DNA of 64,000 nucleotides from a beta proteobacterium AAP99 (GCA_001295775.1 LJIA01000010.1:149697-213696), one strand, 5' to 3'; shown: positions 27,555-37,207, counted from the first letter of the stretch. The notes: a model not told the origin generated them from the sequence alone. Translations and numbers: made by a program.

Positions 27555-30374
27555 ATGAAGAAGCGGCTTCTGGCCGCAGCAGTGGTTTCCGTATTGAGCG
27601 CGACCGCGGTCGACGCATGGGCAGCCGGTCTGGGGCGGCTCACCGTGCAGTCCGCCATCGGTCAGCCATTGCGCGCCGAAGTGGAAATCACCTCACTCAC
27701 GAAGGATGAGGAGGCTTCGCTCGCCGCGCGTCTCGCGTCGGCCGATGCCTTCCGGATTGCCAACATCGAGCCGAATGCCGCGCTGTCGAGCGCACGGTTT
27801 GCGATCGAGAAGCGGCCCGACGGTCGCAGCGTGATCCGCATCACGACCGCGCAGCCCGTCAACGAGCCCTTCCTCGATCTTCTGGTCGAACTGTCTTGGG
27901 CAACCGGTCGACTCGTCCGCGAGTACACCGTGCTGCTTGATCCGCCCGGCACACGTCTCGCACCGGTCGAAACCGCGCCGGTCGCTGCACCGCCTGCTGC
28001 GACGCGTCCGACCGCGCCGGCCCCTGCGCCTGCGGCCGCAGCGCCCGCGCCAGCCCCGGGTGCCAAGCCCGCCCCCGCTCCTGCGCCCGCACCGGCCGCG
28101 GACAAGCCCGCAGCCGGCACGTACACCGTCAAGCGCGGCGACACGCTGGGCAAGATTGCCCGTGAAAACCTCACGCCCGCGGTCAATCTTGACCAGATGC
28201 TGGTCGCGCTGTATCGCGCCAACCCGGAAGCATTTGTCGGCGACAACATGAACCGCCTGCGCAGTGGCGCGGTTCTGCGCGTGCCCTCGGCGCAGGACGC
28301 GGCCAGCGTCACGCCGGGTGAGGCCCGCAAGATTGTTGTGGCCCAGTCCAGTGACTTCTCATCTTTCCGCGACCGCGTGGCGGACACCGCAGCCAAGGCC
28401 CCTGCAGCTGCCGCGCCCTCCGCGCCCAAGCAGGCCGCTGCCGGGACCGTGGTGCCCAAGGTCGAAGACAAGTCCAAGGCTGCGCCGTCTGCGGACCAGC
28501 TGAAAGTCCAGAAGGCAGAGCCCACGGCCAAGGGTGCCGGTCAGAGCGCTGCCAAGCAGGCCGAACTCGACAAGATTGCCAAGGACAAGGCGATCGCCGA
28601 AGAAAAGGCGCGCCTAGCCCAGCTGGAGAAGAACAACGCAGCGATGAAGGAGCTGCAGGCCAAGAACGCCGCGGCTGCTGAAGCTCAGCGCAAGGCTGAG
28701 GAAGCCAAGAAGGCGGCTGACGCCAAGGCTGCCGCCGACGCAAAGGCCGCTGCTGACGCCAAGGCTGCCGCAGCAGCCAAGGCCGCTGCCGATGCCAAGG
28801 CTGCGGCAGACGCCAAGGCCGCTGCAGATGCAAAGGCCGCAGCCGATGCCAAGGCCGCCGCAGACGCGAAGGCTGCAGCGGATGCCAAGGCCGCCGCAGA
28901 CGCCAAGGCCGCCGAAGCTGCCAAGACCGTTGCTGCCCCGGCCGCCGCACCTGCTCCCGCGCCGGCACCGGCACCTGTACCTGCCCCCGCGCCTGCCCCG
29001 GTCGCCAAGCCGGCACCGGCACCGGCGCCTGCGCCGGCCGAGCCGAGCTTCCTGGATTCCATCCTCGGCAACTGGGTGGGCATGGCGGGCTTGGGTGGCT
29101 TGGTTCTGCTCGGCGCCGGCTGGCTGGCGATCCGCAGCCGCCGCAACCGCGAGACCGCACAGTTTGAAGACAGCGTGATGGCCAATGCCGCGGGCAACTC
29201 GGTCATCGGCGAAACGGGTGGCGCCACGGTGGACACCACCAACGCCTCCTCGGTCTTCAACAGCAACTACATGCCGGCATCCAGCCAGCTGGATTCCTCC
29301 GAGGTCGATCCGGTGGCTGAGGCCGATGTCTATATCGCCTACGGTCGCGACAAGCAGGCCGAGGAAATTCTGCGTGAAGCGCTCGTTGCGCAGCCGGATC
29401 GCCACACCGCCCGCCTGAAGCTGCTGGAGATCCTTGCCGGCCGCAAAGACGTCGCCGGATTCGGTGATGAGGCCAAGGTCCTGCATGACAAGACCAATGG
29501 CATGGGTGATGAGTGGAAGCGCGCCGCGCTGATGGGTGCCGCGCTCGACCCCAACAATGAGCTCTATCGCGTGGGCGCCGCCATGGCCCAGGCCCAGGGC
29601 ATGGAGGCCACGCTGCCTGTCGGCATGAGTGCTGACCGGCTCGACACCTTCGATACAACCGCACCGCTCGCCGCGGGCAGCGCCACCCAGGAAGTGAAGC
29701 TGCCCGATCTCGGTGATCCGTCTGCGGGCTTCGCGCCGACCACGATGTCCACCCCGACCGTGGACCCGAATTCGCTGGACTTTGATCTTGGCGTGCCGGC
29801 GCTCGAAGGCGGCACGATGCCGATGCCCGAGCAGCTCAAGGCGCTCGACCCGGCCGGCGATTTTATGAACAGCGACAAGGGCAGCAAGGCAGAGCCTTCC
29901 GCCTCGTTCGTTGCCACCGACCCCAACTTCGGTGCGCTCGATCTCAATCTGGCCACCATGCCGGGCCTGCCGCCCGAGGCCTCGCCGCCGCCCACCGCGC
30001 GCGACGTGCTGGGCAACGGGCTGGACTTCGACATCGGTGGTGCCACGATGATTGCACCGCCGCCGCCGCCACCGGCTGCACTCGATCTCCCGCCGCTGGA
30101 AGGCGATTCGGCGGTGCTCGACTTCGATCTCGGCGATGCCCCCGCGCCTGCCGCGGCTCCGCTGCCCACGCTGGATATGCCTGCGCCGGCGGCAGCGCCT
30201 GCCATGGCACCGGCCGGGACGGACAACGATGCCGCCACCAAGCTCAGCCTGGCCTCGGCCTACGTGGCCATCGGCGACAGCGAAGGGGCACGCGAGATCC
30301 TGAACGAAGTGATCAGCATCGGTTCGGCAGATCAGCAGGCTCAGGCCCGCGAACTGCTGTCGCGCCTGAGCTGA
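27555..30374 (+). CDS. fimV: FimV/HubP family polar landmark protein
   Basis: Inner-membrane, peptidoglycan-linked protein that in Pseudomonas and Vibrio organises the cell pole, type IV pili and twitching; 939 residues from the ATG at 27555. In order: signal peptide (about 1-24, KKRLLAAAVVSVLSATAVDAWA), FimV N-terminal domain GLGRLTVQSAIGQPLRAEVE (25-135), Pro/Ala linker, LysM (188-245, YTVKRGDTLGKIA), and a charged coiled coil whose residues about 386-455 are tandem AADAKAA units. Then a Pro/Ala linker, one transmembrane helix (about 507-525), an acidic cytoplasmic region with TPR-like EADVYIAYGRDKQAEEILREAL, and the C-terminal FimV motif (892-939). An ATG at 27504 would add 17 residues before the signal peptide and is less likely. 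Confidence 0.93.
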   Translation: MKKRLLAAAVVSVLSATAVDAWAAGLGRLTVQSAIGQPLRAEVEITSLTKDEEASLAARLASADAFRIANIEPNAALSSARFAIEKRPDGRSVIRITTAQPVNEPFLDLLVELSWATGRLVREYTVLLDPPGTRLAPVETAPVAAPPAATRPTAPAPAPAAAAPAPAPGAKPAPAPAPAPAADKPAAGTYTVKRGDTLGKIARENLTPAVNLDQMLVALYRANPEAFVGDNMNRLRSGAVLRVPSAQDAASVTPGEARKIVVAQSSDFSSFRDRVADTAAKAPAAAAPSAPKQAAAGTVVPKVEDKSKAAPSADQLKVQKAEPTAKGAGQSAAKQAELDKIAKDKAIAEEKARLAQLEKNNAAMKELQAKNAAAAEAQRKAEEAKKAADAKAAADAKAAADAKAAAAAKAAADAKAAADAKAAADAKAAADAKAAADAKAAADAKAAADAKAAEAAKTVAAPAAAPAPAPAPAPVPAPAPAPVAKPAPAPAPAPAEPSFLDSILGNWVGMAGLGGLVLLGAGWLAIRSRRNRETAQFEDSVMANAAGNSVIGETGGATVDTTNASSVFNSNYMPASSQLDSSEVDPVAEADVYIAYGRDKQAEEILREALVAQPDRHTARLKLLEILAGRKDVAGFGDEAKVLHDKTNGMGDEWKRAALMGAALDPNNELYRVGAAMAQAQGMEATLPVGMSADRLDTFDTTAPLAAGSATQEVKLPDLGDPSAGFAPTTMSTPTVDPNSLDFDLGVPALEGGTMPMPEQLKALDPAGDFMNSDKGSKAEPSASFVATDPNFGALDLNLATMPGLPPEASPPPTARDVLGNGLDFDIGGATMIAPPPPPPAALDLPPLEGDSAVLDFDLGDAPAPAAAPLPTLDMPAPAAAPAMAPAGTDNDAATKLSLASAYVAIGDSEGAREILNEVISIGSADQQAQARELLSRLS

Positions 30375-30395
30375 TCCGCTTGCCCGTCTGACCAA

Positions 30396-30420
30396 AGCGC
30401 CCGGTTCGCCGGGCGTTTTG
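30396..30420 (+). terminator. Rho-independent terminator of fimV
   Basis: CGCCCGG-TTCG-CCGGGCG followed by TTTT: a 7-bp GC stem capped by a stable UUCG tetraloop, 22 bp after the fimV stop. Confidence 0.9.
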
Positions 30421-30453
30421 CTTTCGGGCTGTCTCCACGGCATCCTCATTCCC

Positions 30454-31269
30454 ATGCGCATTGCACTCGGCATCAGCTACCAGGGCGCAGGCTTTCAGGG
30501 CTGGCAGTCCCAGCCCAGCGGCCTGGGTGTGCAGGACGCCTTCGAGGCCGCACTGGCGCGCTTCATCGGCGCGCCGCATGTTGCGGCAAGCAATGTGCGC
30601 TGGCCAACGGTCTGCGCCGGACGAACGGATGCCGGCGTCCACGCCACGGCGCAGGTGCTGCACTTCGACAGCCCCGTGGAGCGCGAGCCTGCCAGTTGGG
30701 TGCGCGGGCTCAACACCTTTCTGCCGCCCGCGATCGCCGTGCACTGGGCGCGGGCGGTGAGCGATGAATTCCACGCCCGCTTTGCCGCGCAGTGGCGTGA
30801 GTATGTGTATTTGATCCAGGACGATCCGGTACGGCCCGCGCAGCTTGCGCCCCTGGTGGGCTGGAGCTTCCGGCCGCTGGATGCGCCTGCCATGCACCGC
30901 GCGGCGCAATGCCTGCCAGGCGAACACGATTTCAGCGCCTTCCGCGCGGCCGAATGCCAGGCCAAGTCGCCCGTGAAGCTGCTGCACTTCATCACAGTGC
31001 GGCGCCACGGCAAGTTTGTGCTGGTGCGCGTGCGCGCCAACGCCTTTCTGCATCACATGGTGCGCAACATCGTCGGATGTCTGGTCTACGTGGGGCAGGG
31101 GCGTTGGACGGAAGAGCAGCTTTCGCAGGTGCTCGCCAGCCGCAACCGTGCGCAGGCGGCGCCCACGTTTGGGGCCGAGGGCCTGTACCTGACGGGCGTG
31201 CACTACCCGGCGGCCTTCGGCGTGCCAGACGCTGCCGATCCCGCGCCATGGTTCGCGCATCTGGCCTGA
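30454..31269 (+). CDS. truA: tRNA pseudouridine(38-40) synthase
   Basis: Isomerises uridines 38-40 in the anticodon arm of many tRNAs; 271 residues, cytoplasmic. Signatures: MRIALGISYQGAGFQGWQSQ, the catalytic AGRTDAGVHATAQVLHF (catalytic Asp in RTD), RFAAQWREYVYLI, HDFSAFRA, and FLHHMVRNIVGCLVYVG. The ATG at 30454 gives the standard N-terminus; the in-frame codons before it lie in the terminator. It sits 31 bp upstream of trpF in the usual betaproteobacterial order. Confidence 0.97.
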   Translation: MRIALGISYQGAGFQGWQSQPSGLGVQDAFEAALARFIGAPHVAASNVRWPTVCAGRTDAGVHATAQVLHFDSPVEREPASWVRGLNTFLPPAIAVHWARAVSDEFHARFAAQWREYVYLIQDDPVRPAQLAPLVGWSFRPLDAPAMHRAAQCLPGEHDFSAFRAAECQAKSPVKLLHFITVRRHGKFVLVRVRANAFLHHMVRNIVGCLVYVGQGRWTEEQLSQVLASRNRAQAAPTFGAEGLYLTGVHYPAAFGVPDAADPAPWFAHLA

Positions 31270-31300
31270 GCTCAGCTGCGAGCGTGAAACAATCCAGCGC

Positions 31301-32053
31301 ATGAGCAGCGCCACGCCCATGACCCGAACCCGCACCCGCATCAAGATCTGCGGCATCACCCGCTGGGACGACGCGCGCGCCGCGGTGGACGCCGGCGCCG
31401 ATGCCTTGGGTTTCGTGTTCTGGCCGGGCAGCGGCCGCTACATCGCGCCCGAGGCGGCTGCGGAGATCGTGCGCCGCGTGCCGGCCTTCGTGCAGACGGT
31501 GGGTTTATTCGTGCAGGCCCAGCCGCTTGAGGTCGCCCGCGCTGTGCAGGCTAGTGGCGTGCAGATGATCCAGTGCCATGGCGGCGAGAGCGCGGCGCAA
31601 TGCGAGCTGGCCGCCGCTGCGGCGAATCGCCCCTGGATGCGGGCGTTTGGCGTCGGCGAGGGTAGCCACGAAGGCTCCAGCGCAGACGCGTTGCTACACT
31701 CCATTGATCCTTTTCGGGGTGCCAGCGCCTGGCTGTTCGACACTGCGTCGGCCGGCCACGGCGGCAGCGGCACCCCCTTCGACTGGCAGATCCTTCATCA
31801 ATGCGCGGCTCGTCTCAACGCCAACCCCGACAGCGCTCCTCAGCTCGTTTTGAGTGGTGGGTTGAGCGCGCAAAACGTCGCTGGTGCGATTGAGCTGCTG
31901 CGGCCCACGGGGCGGCTGTTCGCGGTCGATGTGTCTTCCGGCGTGGAAGTGCTCGACGCAGATGGCAAGCCCCGGAAGGGCCTCAAAGACCCGGCGCGCA
32001 TCCGCGCTTTTGTTGACGAAGTGAACAAGGCGGACGCGCGCTCATCGATCTGA
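31301..32053 (+). CDS. trpF: Phosphoribosylanthranilate isomerase
   Basis: Converts N-(5'-phosphoribosyl)anthranilate to the ribulosyl compound in tryptophan synthesis; (beta/alpha)8 barrel of 250 residues. The signature [28 protein letters not shown] holds the catalytic Cys, VGLFVQ and IQCHGGES follow, and the general-acid Asp and phosphate loop are in AWLFDTAS...GGSGTPFDW and [17 protein letters not shown] 31301 is used; an ATG six codons later (MTRTRTRIK) is an alternative. trpB follows after 22 bp with a strong ribosome-binding site. Confidence 0.96.
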   Translation: MSSATPMTRTRTRIKICGITRWDDARAAVDAGADALGFVFWPGSGRYIAPEAAAEIVRRVPAFVQTVGLFVQAQPLEVARAVQASGVQMIQCHGGESAAQCELAAAAANRPWMRAFGVGEGSHEGSSADALLHSIDPFRGASAWLFDTASAGHGGSGTPFDWQILHQCAARLNANPDSAPQLVLSGGLSAQNVAGAIELLRPTGRLFAVDVSSGVEVLDADGKPRKGLKDPARIRAFVDEVNKADARSSI

Positions 32054-32075
32054 TGAATGCGAAGGAGGTTTCACC

Positions 32076-33314
32076 ATGAAACCCAACGATCTGCCCCCCG
32101 GCGCAGCCCCCGATCAGGGCGAATACAACTTCCCGGATGCCCGCGGCCACTTCGGCCCCTATGGCGGCATCTTCGTGGCCGAAACCTTGATGCACGCGCT
32201 CGAGGAACTCAAGCAGGCTTACGCGAAGTACCAGCACGACCCCGAGTTCCTGGCCGAATTCCACAACGAGCTTGCCCACTTTGTCGGCCGCCCGAGCCCG
32301 GTCTACTTTGCCCGCCGCCTGACCGAAGACGCCGGCGGCGCGCAGATCTGGTTCAAGCGCGAGGACCTCAATCACACCGGCGCGCACAAGATCAACAACG
32401 TCATCGGCCAGGCCATGCTGGCCAAGCGCATGGGCAAGCCGCGCGTGATTGCCGAGACCGGCGCCGGCCAGCACGGCGTGGCCACCGCCACCATCGCGGC
32501 GCGCTACGGCCTGCAGTGCGTCGTTTATATGGGCGAGGAGGACGTGCGCCGCCAGGCGCAGAACGTCTACCGCATGAAGCTGCTCGGCGCCGAGGTGCGC
32601 CCGGTGAGTTCCGGCAGCAAGACCCTGAAGGACGCGCTCAACGAAGCCATGCGCGACTGGGTGACGAACGTGGCCGACACCTTCTACATCATCGGCACCG
32701 TGGCAGGCCCGCACCCCTACCCGATGCTGGTGCGCGACTTCCAGAGCGTGATCGGCGAGGAGTGCATCACCCAGATGCCCGAATTCGCCGGCCGCCAGCC
32801 CGACTACGTGCTGGCCTGCGTGGGCGGCGGCAGCAATGCCATGGGCATCTTCTATCCCTACCTCAAGCACCCGGAAGTGAGGCTGGTGGGTTGCGAGGCG
32901 GCCGGTGAGGGCATTGCCAGCGGCAAGCATGCGGCATCGCTCTCGGCCGGTTCGCCGGGCGTGCTGCACGGCAACCGCACCTATCTGCTGCAGGACGACA
33001 ACGGCCAGATCATCGAGACGCACTCGGTCTCGGCCGGTCTGGACTACCCCGGCGTCGGCCCCGAGCATGCCTGGCTGAAGGACTCGCACCGCGCCGAGTA
33101 CGTCGGCGTCACGGACGATGAGGCCCTGGCCGCCTTCCATGACTGCTGCCGCAAGGAAGGCATCATCCCCGCGCTGGAATCCAGCCATGCCGTGGCCTAC
33201 GCCTCAAAGCTCGCCGCCACGCTGCCGAAGGACAAGATCATCCTCGTGAATCTGTCCGGCCGGGGCGACAAGGACATGCACACCGTGGCCGAACGGGGCG
33301 GGCTGAAGTTCTGA
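32076..33314 (+). CDS. trpB: Tryptophan synthase, beta subunit
   Basis: PLP-dependent condensation of indole with serine, as the TrpA2B2 complex; 412 residues. The PLP lysine is Lys105 in [11 protein letters not shown], with [17 protein letters not shown], the phosphate-binding [10 protein letters not shown], and the C-terminal [14 protein letters not shown]. An AAGGAGG ribosome-binding site lies 8 bp before the ATG. The usual tight trpB-trpA junction is absent: 134 bp containing a palindromic repeat separate the two genes, which should prevent direct translational coupling. Confidence 0.98.
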   Translation: MKPNDLPPGAAPDQGEYNFPDARGHFGPYGGIFVAETLMHALEELKQAYAKYQHDPEFLAEFHNELAHFVGRPSPVYFARRLTEDAGGAQIWFKREDLNHTGAHKINNVIGQAMLAKRMGKPRVIAETGAGQHGVATATIAARYGLQCVVYMGEEDVRRQAQNVYRMKLLGAEVRPVSSGSKTLKDALNEAMRDWVTNVADTFYIIGTVAGPHPYPMLVRDFQSVIGEECITQMPEFAGRQPDYVLACVGGGSNAMGIFYPYLKHPEVRLVGCEAAGEGIASGKHAASLSAGSPGVLHGNRTYLLQDDNGQIIETHSVSAGLDYPGVGPEHAWLKDSHRAEYVGVTDDEALAAFHDCCRKEGIIPALESSHAVAYASKLAATLPKDKIILVNLSGRGDKDMHTVAERGGLKF

Positions 33315-33324
33315 GCCGTCAGAG

Positions 33325-33452
33325 TCGAAATTGAAAATAGATCAATTTCGGACGAAAATATCGAACTTGGTCAATCTGCCACTATCCGCGCACCTGATGC
33401 GGAAAGTGGCCGATTGATCATCAAAAATACATTCAAATTCGGCCAAAAATGA
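33325..33452. repeat. Long palindromic interspersed repeat, copy 2 (trpB-trpA)
   Basis: AT-rich imperfect palindrome. The centre is an 18-bp stem with two mismatches (33372-33389 and 33399-33416) around a 9-nt loop, ending TCCGC / GCGGA as in copy 1. The left arm has ATCAATTTCGGACGAAA, also found nearly intact in the copy at 52690, and the right arm has TTCGGCCAAAAATGA, which includes the trpA ATG. Insertion of this element between trpB and trpA is the simplest explanation for the gap. Confidence 0.78.
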
Positions 33453-34291
33453 CTGAAACTGCCGTTCTCTCGGGTATCGAGCGCATCGACGCGCGCTTTG
33501 CTTCTCTCAAGGCCGCCGGCCGCAAGGGCCTGATTCCCTTCTTCACCGCCGGTGATCCGGCGCCCGAATCCACCGTGCCGCTGCTGCACGCCCTGGCCCG
33601 CGCTGGGGCCGACGTGATCGAGCTCGGCGTGCCGTTTTCTGACCCCATGGCTGACGGCCCGGTGATCCAGCGCTCCAGTGAACGTGCGCTGGCCCGTGGC
33701 GTCGGCCTGAAGCAGGTGCTGGCCTGGGTGGCGCAGTTTCGTGCGGAGGGCGGCACCACGCCCGTGGTGCTGATGGGCTACGCCAACCCCATCGAGCGCA
33801 TGGGCTTGAGTGTCTTTGCTGCCGCGGCGCGTGAGGCCGGCGTGGACGGCGTGCTGGTGGTGGATTACCCGCCCGAGGAGGCGGATGACTACGCCGCGAC
33901 GCTCACCGCAGCCGGTCTGGCCCCCATCTTCCTGCTCGCACCCACCTCCACCGCAGACCGCATTGCGGCCGTGGTGGCCAAGGCGCGCGGCTATATCTAT
34001 TACGTCTCGCTCACCGGCGTGACGGGTGCATCCACGCTCAACGCCCAGCAAGTGGCGGGCAAATTGCCGGAAATTCAGGCAAAGGCCAGCGTTCCGGTCG
34101 GCGTGGGTTTTGGCATCCGTGACGCTGAAAGCGCCCGTGCGGTGGCGCGCACGGCGGACGCCGTCGTGATCGGCAGCCGCATCATCCAGCTCATGGAAGA
34201 GGCGGGCGATGCAGCGCGTGCATCGGACGCAATTGCCGCAGCAGAGGCGTTCTTGGCTACGATTCGCGCTTCGCTTGATTCTGGAGTCTGA
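33449..34291 (+). CDS. trpA: Tryptophan synthase, alpha subunit
   Basis: Cleaves indole-3-glycerol phosphate and channels indole to TrpB; 280 residues. Catalytic Glu is in [20 protein letters not shown] (with the essential Asp), and the phosphate-binding ends are [20 protein letters not shown] and VIGSRII. The N-terminus is about 10 residues longer than usual ([16 protein letters not shown] extension before [24 protein letters not shown]). No alternative ATG or GTG lies in between, so the start is the ATG inside the right end of the repeat. No ribosome-binding site is visible, so expression may be lower than that of trpB. Confidence 0.96.
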   Translation: MTETAVLSGIERIDARFASLKAAGRKGLIPFFTAGDPAPESTVPLLHALARAGADVIELGVPFSDPMADGPVIQRSSERALARGVGLKQVLAWVAQFRAEGGTTPVVLMGYANPIERMGLSVFAAAAREAGVDGVLVVDYPPEEADDYAATLTAAGLAPIFLLAPTSTADRIAAVVAKARGYIYYVSLTGVTGASTLNAQQVAGKLPEIQAKASVPVGVGFGIRDAESARAVARTADAVVIGSRIIQLMEEAGDAARASDAIAAAEAFLATIRASLDSGV

Positions 34292-34316
34292 GCTCTAACC
34301 GAGCCCAACCAACCCA

Positions 34317-35189
34317 ATGAGCTGGATCGACAAACTCCTGCCCCCCCGCATCAAGACGACCGACTCGGCCACCCGCAAGAGCGTGCCCGAAGGTCTCTGG
34401 GTCAAGTGCCCCAGCTGTGAAACCGTGCTCTACAGCGCCGACCTGCAGGCCAACCAGCACGTCTGCCCCAAGTGCAGCCACCACCTGCGCATCCGCGCCC
34501 GGGATCGGCTGGACGCCCTGCTGGACGCCGAGGGCCGCTACGAGATCGGTCAGGAGGTCATGCCGGTCGACTCCCTGAAGTTCAAGGACAGCAAGAAGTA
34601 CCCGGACCGCCTCAAGGAAGCCATGGATTCCACCGGCGAAACCGACGCCATGGTGGTCATGGGCGGCGCCATCCACACTATTCCGGTGGTGGTGGCCTGC
34701 TTCGAGTTCGAGTTCATGGGCGGATCGATGGGCTCCGTGGTGGGCGAGCGCTTCGCCCGCGGCGCCCAGACCGCGCTGGAACAGAAGACCCCCTTCATCT
34801 GCATCACCGCCACCGGCGGCGCCCGCATGCAGGAAGGCCTGCTCTCGCTGATGCAGATGGCCAAGACCACGGCCATGATCACCAAGCTGGCCGAGAAGAA
34901 GCTGCCCTTCATCAGCGTGCTGACCGACCCCACCATGGGCGGTGTGTCCGCCAGCTTCGCCTTCATGGGCGACGTGGTGATCGCCGAACCCAAGGCCCTG
35001 ATCGGCTTTGCCGGCCCGCGCGTGATCGAACAGACCGTGCGTGAAAAGCTGCCCGAAGGCTTCCAGCGCGCCGAGTTCCTGCTCGAGAAGGGCGCCATCG
35101 ACATGATCGTCGACCGCCGCGAGATGCGCACCGAGATTGCCCAGCTGCTCGCCCTGCTGACGCGGCAGGCGGCGGAAGCGGTGGCTTGA
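34317..35189 (+). CDS. accD: Acetyl-CoA carboxylase, carboxyltransferase subunit beta
   Basis: Zinc-binding half of the carboxyltransferase that makes malonyl-CoA for fatty acid synthesis; 290 residues. The N-terminal zinc ribbon has Cys31, Cys34, Cys50 and Cys53 ([12 protein letters not shown]...HVCPKCSHH). The crotonase-fold body shows [55 protein letters not shown] and [28 protein letters not shown]. It lies in the standard trpA-accD-folC order, though a small gene and a repeat intervene before folC here. Confidence 0.98.
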   Translation: MSWIDKLLPPRIKTTDSATRKSVPEGLWVKCPSCETVLYSADLQANQHVCPKCSHHLRIRARDRLDALLDAEGRYEIGQEVMPVDSLKFKDSKKYPDRLKEAMDSTGETDAMVVMGGAIHTIPVVVACFEFEFMGGSMGSVVGERFARGAQTALEQKTPFICITATGGARMQEGLLSLMQMAKTTAMITKLAEKKLPFISVLTDPTMGGVSASFAFMGDVVIAEPKALIGFAGPRVIEQTVREKLPEGFQRAEFLLEKGAIDMIVDRREMRTEIAQLLALLTRQAAEAVA

Positions 35190-35300
35190 GCGAGCCGCGC
35201 AGTTAGGGCGAGCAAGCCGACTGAGCGTTTCTGCTGGCCCGGCGCAGTTCCGCCGCGCATCTGGCCGAGAAACCCTCCTAGCGAGCATCGAGGTCGCTTT

Positions 35301-35579
35301 ATGAAAACTTCTGCTGTGGCAGAACCGTGCCCGTGCTGCCACGACGTGTCCACGGTTCGCCCCAAGCTTCTGCTGATCGACGAGGCATGGGTTGAGGCGC
35401 CGGGCACAGATCCCAGGCTCGCATTTTGGGCAAGCATGCGTGTGGACGATGTCCACCCTGAAGTGAGACGGGAAGCGCCGCTCGAGCAGTTTGTTGATGG
35501 GTTCTACTGCGAGCGATGCGCGAAGGGCTTTGTCGCAGAAGCGACCTTGAATGAAGCGAGAAGAAAGTATTGGCGGTGA
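35301..35579 (+). CDS. Small protein with two Cys pairs (putative zinc ribbon)
   Basis: Unrecognised 92-residue protein. It has CPCC near the N-terminus (residues 10-13) and CERCAKGF near the C-terminus, a CxxC...CxxC arrangement suggesting a zinc ribbon; between them is a soluble, acidic stretch with no membrane segment. The ATG has a GAGG eight bases upstream. It lies between accD and folC, where related genomes normally have no gene, and is followed by a repeat element. It may be a recent acquisition or a lineage-specific gene; coding status is probable, not certain. Confidence 0.5.
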   Translation: MKTSAVAEPCPCCHDVSTVRPKLLLIDEAWVEAPGTDPRLAFWASMRVDDVHPEVRREAPLEQFVDGFYCERCAKGFVAEATLNEARRKYWR

Positions 35580-35701
35580 GCTGCCGCGGGCTGACAGAGT
35601 TCGGACGCTTGTGCGGGTGGAAGGCGGCCACGTGGCGACCGGTTAATCGACACAAGAACCCGCCAACAGCGCGCCGTTCATGCCGATGGCTCACAAGCCA
35701 A

Positions 35702-35804
35702 TCCCGCTTGTCCCATGCGGTTCTTCAAGGCATCCGCCTGAAAACCCGCGCCCAGCAAGCCTCTCCAGCCACACCCCTTGAAAGCCCGCATGAAATAAGC
35801 GGGA
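35702..35804. repeat. Inverted-repeat element with TCCCGCTTGTC arms, copy C
   Basis: Two 29-nt arms, 35702-35730 and 35776-35804, are inverted copies matching at 23 of 29 positions (both read TCCCGCTT...CATGCGG...TTCAAGG), separated by 45 bp. The left arm carries the same CCGCTTGTC followed by ATGCGGTTCTTCA seen at 14440 and 21517. It occupies the gap upstream of folC and so may form part of the folC leader. Confidence 0.7.
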
Positions 35805-35854
35805 ACGGGTATGCGGCCCTCTGACGCCGCACTGCACTCTTAAACTCCCGCGCC

Positions 35855-37150
35855 ATGAATGAATCCCCCGCACTGGCAGACTGGCTCTCGCGCATCGAGC
35901 GCCTGCATCCCAAGACCATCGACATGACCCTGGAGCGCGTGCGCGAGGTAGCGCAGCGCCTGGGCATCCGCTTTGACTGCCCGGTGATCACCGTGGGCGG
36001 CACCAACGGCAAGGGCTCAACCTGCACCTTTCTGGAGTCCATCCTCACGCAGGCCGGGTTCCGGGTGGCGCTGTACACCTCGCCGCATCTGACGCGCTTC
36101 AACGAGCGGGCGCGCTTTGCGCAGGCGTTTGTGCCGGACGAGGCGCTGGTCGCGGCCTTCGAGCGTATCGAGGCGGCGCGAACCGACGCCACCAAGGGCG
36201 AGGTGAGCCTGACCTATTTCGAATACACCACGCTCGCGTGTTTTCTCTGGTTCATGGAGTGCAAGCCGGATGCCGTGGTGCTGGAAGTGGGCATGGGCGG
36301 GCGGCTGGATGCGGTGAACCTGATTGACGCGGACGTGGCGATCGTCACCAGCGTGGATCTGGACCACATGGAGTATCTGGGCCCGACGCGCGAGCACATC
36401 GGCTGGGAAAAAGCGCATATCTACCGCCCCGGCCGCACGGCCATCTGCGGCGACCCCGTGCCGCCGCAGCGCCTGGTGGACTACGCGCAGGAGATCGGCG
36501 CAGACCTCTGGCTCTTCGGCCGGGACTTCAACTACGCCGGCGACAAGAACCAGTGGAACTGGGCCGGGCGCGGCGCGCGGCGCAACGCCATGGCCTATCC
36601 CGGCCTGCGCGGTGCCAACCAGCTGCTCAACGCGAGTGCCGCGCTGGCGGCGCTCGAGGCGCTCAAGGAGCGGCTGCCGGTGATGCAAAGCGCCGTGCGC
36701 CTGGGCCTGCTCACAGCCGAGCTGCCCGGGCGCTTCCAGGTGCTGCCGGGCAAGCCCGCCATCATCCTGGACGTGGCGCACAACCCGCACGCCAGCAGCG
36801 TGCTGGCCGCCAATCTCGACCACATGGGCTTCTTTCCTTACACGTGGGCGGTGTTCGGCTCCATGGCCGACAAGGACGTGGCGGGCGTGATCGACAAGCT
36901 CAAGGGCCGCATCGACCACTGGCTGCTGACCGACCTGCCCACGCCGCGCGCTGCCACGGCGCAGCAGCTGGCCGAGCAGCTGGCGGCGGCGGGCATCGTG
37001 GCGGGCAAGGACTGTCGCATCGAGACCTTTGCCGATCCGGCATCGGCACTGGCCGCCGCCCAGGCTGGCGCGAGTGAGAACGATAGAATCGTGGTCTTTG
37101 GTTCCTTCTACACGGTGGGTGCTGCACTCACCGCCCTGAAGCGGGCCTGA
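35855..37150 (+). CDS. folC: Bifunctional folylpolyglutamate synthase / dihydrofolate synthase
   Basis: Mur-ligase-family enzyme that adds glutamate to dihydropteroate and to reduced folates; 431 residues. The P-loop is GGTNGKGSTC, followed by LYTSPHLTRFNERARF, the metal/ATP motif VVLEVGMGGRLDAVNLIDADVAIVTSVDLDHMEYLG and, in the C-terminal domain, ILDVAHNPHAS. The N-terminal domain ends near residue 295. Start ATG 35855 matches the family (LSRIERLHPKTIDMTLERV). The SPOR-protein gene follows with no obvious terminator, as in other Betaproteobacteria. Confidence 0.97.
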   Translation: MNESPALADWLSRIERLHPKTIDMTLERVREVAQRLGIRFDCPVITVGGTNGKGSTCTFLESILTQAGFRVALYTSPHLTRFNERARFAQAFVPDEALVAAFERIEAARTDATKGEVSLTYFEYTTLACFLWFMECKPDAVVLEVGMGGRLDAVNLIDADVAIVTSVDLDHMEYLGPTREHIGWEKAHIYRPGRTAICGDPVPPQRLVDYAQEIGADLWLFGRDFNYAGDKNQWNWAGRGARRNAMAYPGLRGANQLLNASAALAALEALKERLPVMQSAVRLGLLTAELPGRFQVLPGKPAIILDVAHNPHASSVLAANLDHMGFFPYTWAVFGSMADKDVAGVIDKLKGRIDHWLLTDLPTPRAATAQQLAEQLAAAGIVAGKDCRIETFADPASALAAAQAGASENDRIVVFGSFYTVGAALTALKRA

Positions 37151-37207
37151 GCCGGGGTGCAAGGCGCCGCGGCTCGGGTGGTCCATCTCCCGAACCTGCG
37201 GTCCCTG

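Noticed and set aside
28700..28930. fimV tandem repeats considered as CRISPR or satellite DNA
   Set aside because: They are in frame within a coiled-coil protein region and vary at synonymous positions.
28614..30473. Long minus-strand frame opposite fimV
   Set aside because: Product is Arg/Gly/Cys low complexity caused by the Ala/Pro repeats of fimV; no start signal or family.
34472..35044. Gly/Arg/His-rich plus-strand frame inside accD
   Set aside because: Shadow of accD; the zinc ribbon and carboxyltransferase motifs are in the other frame.
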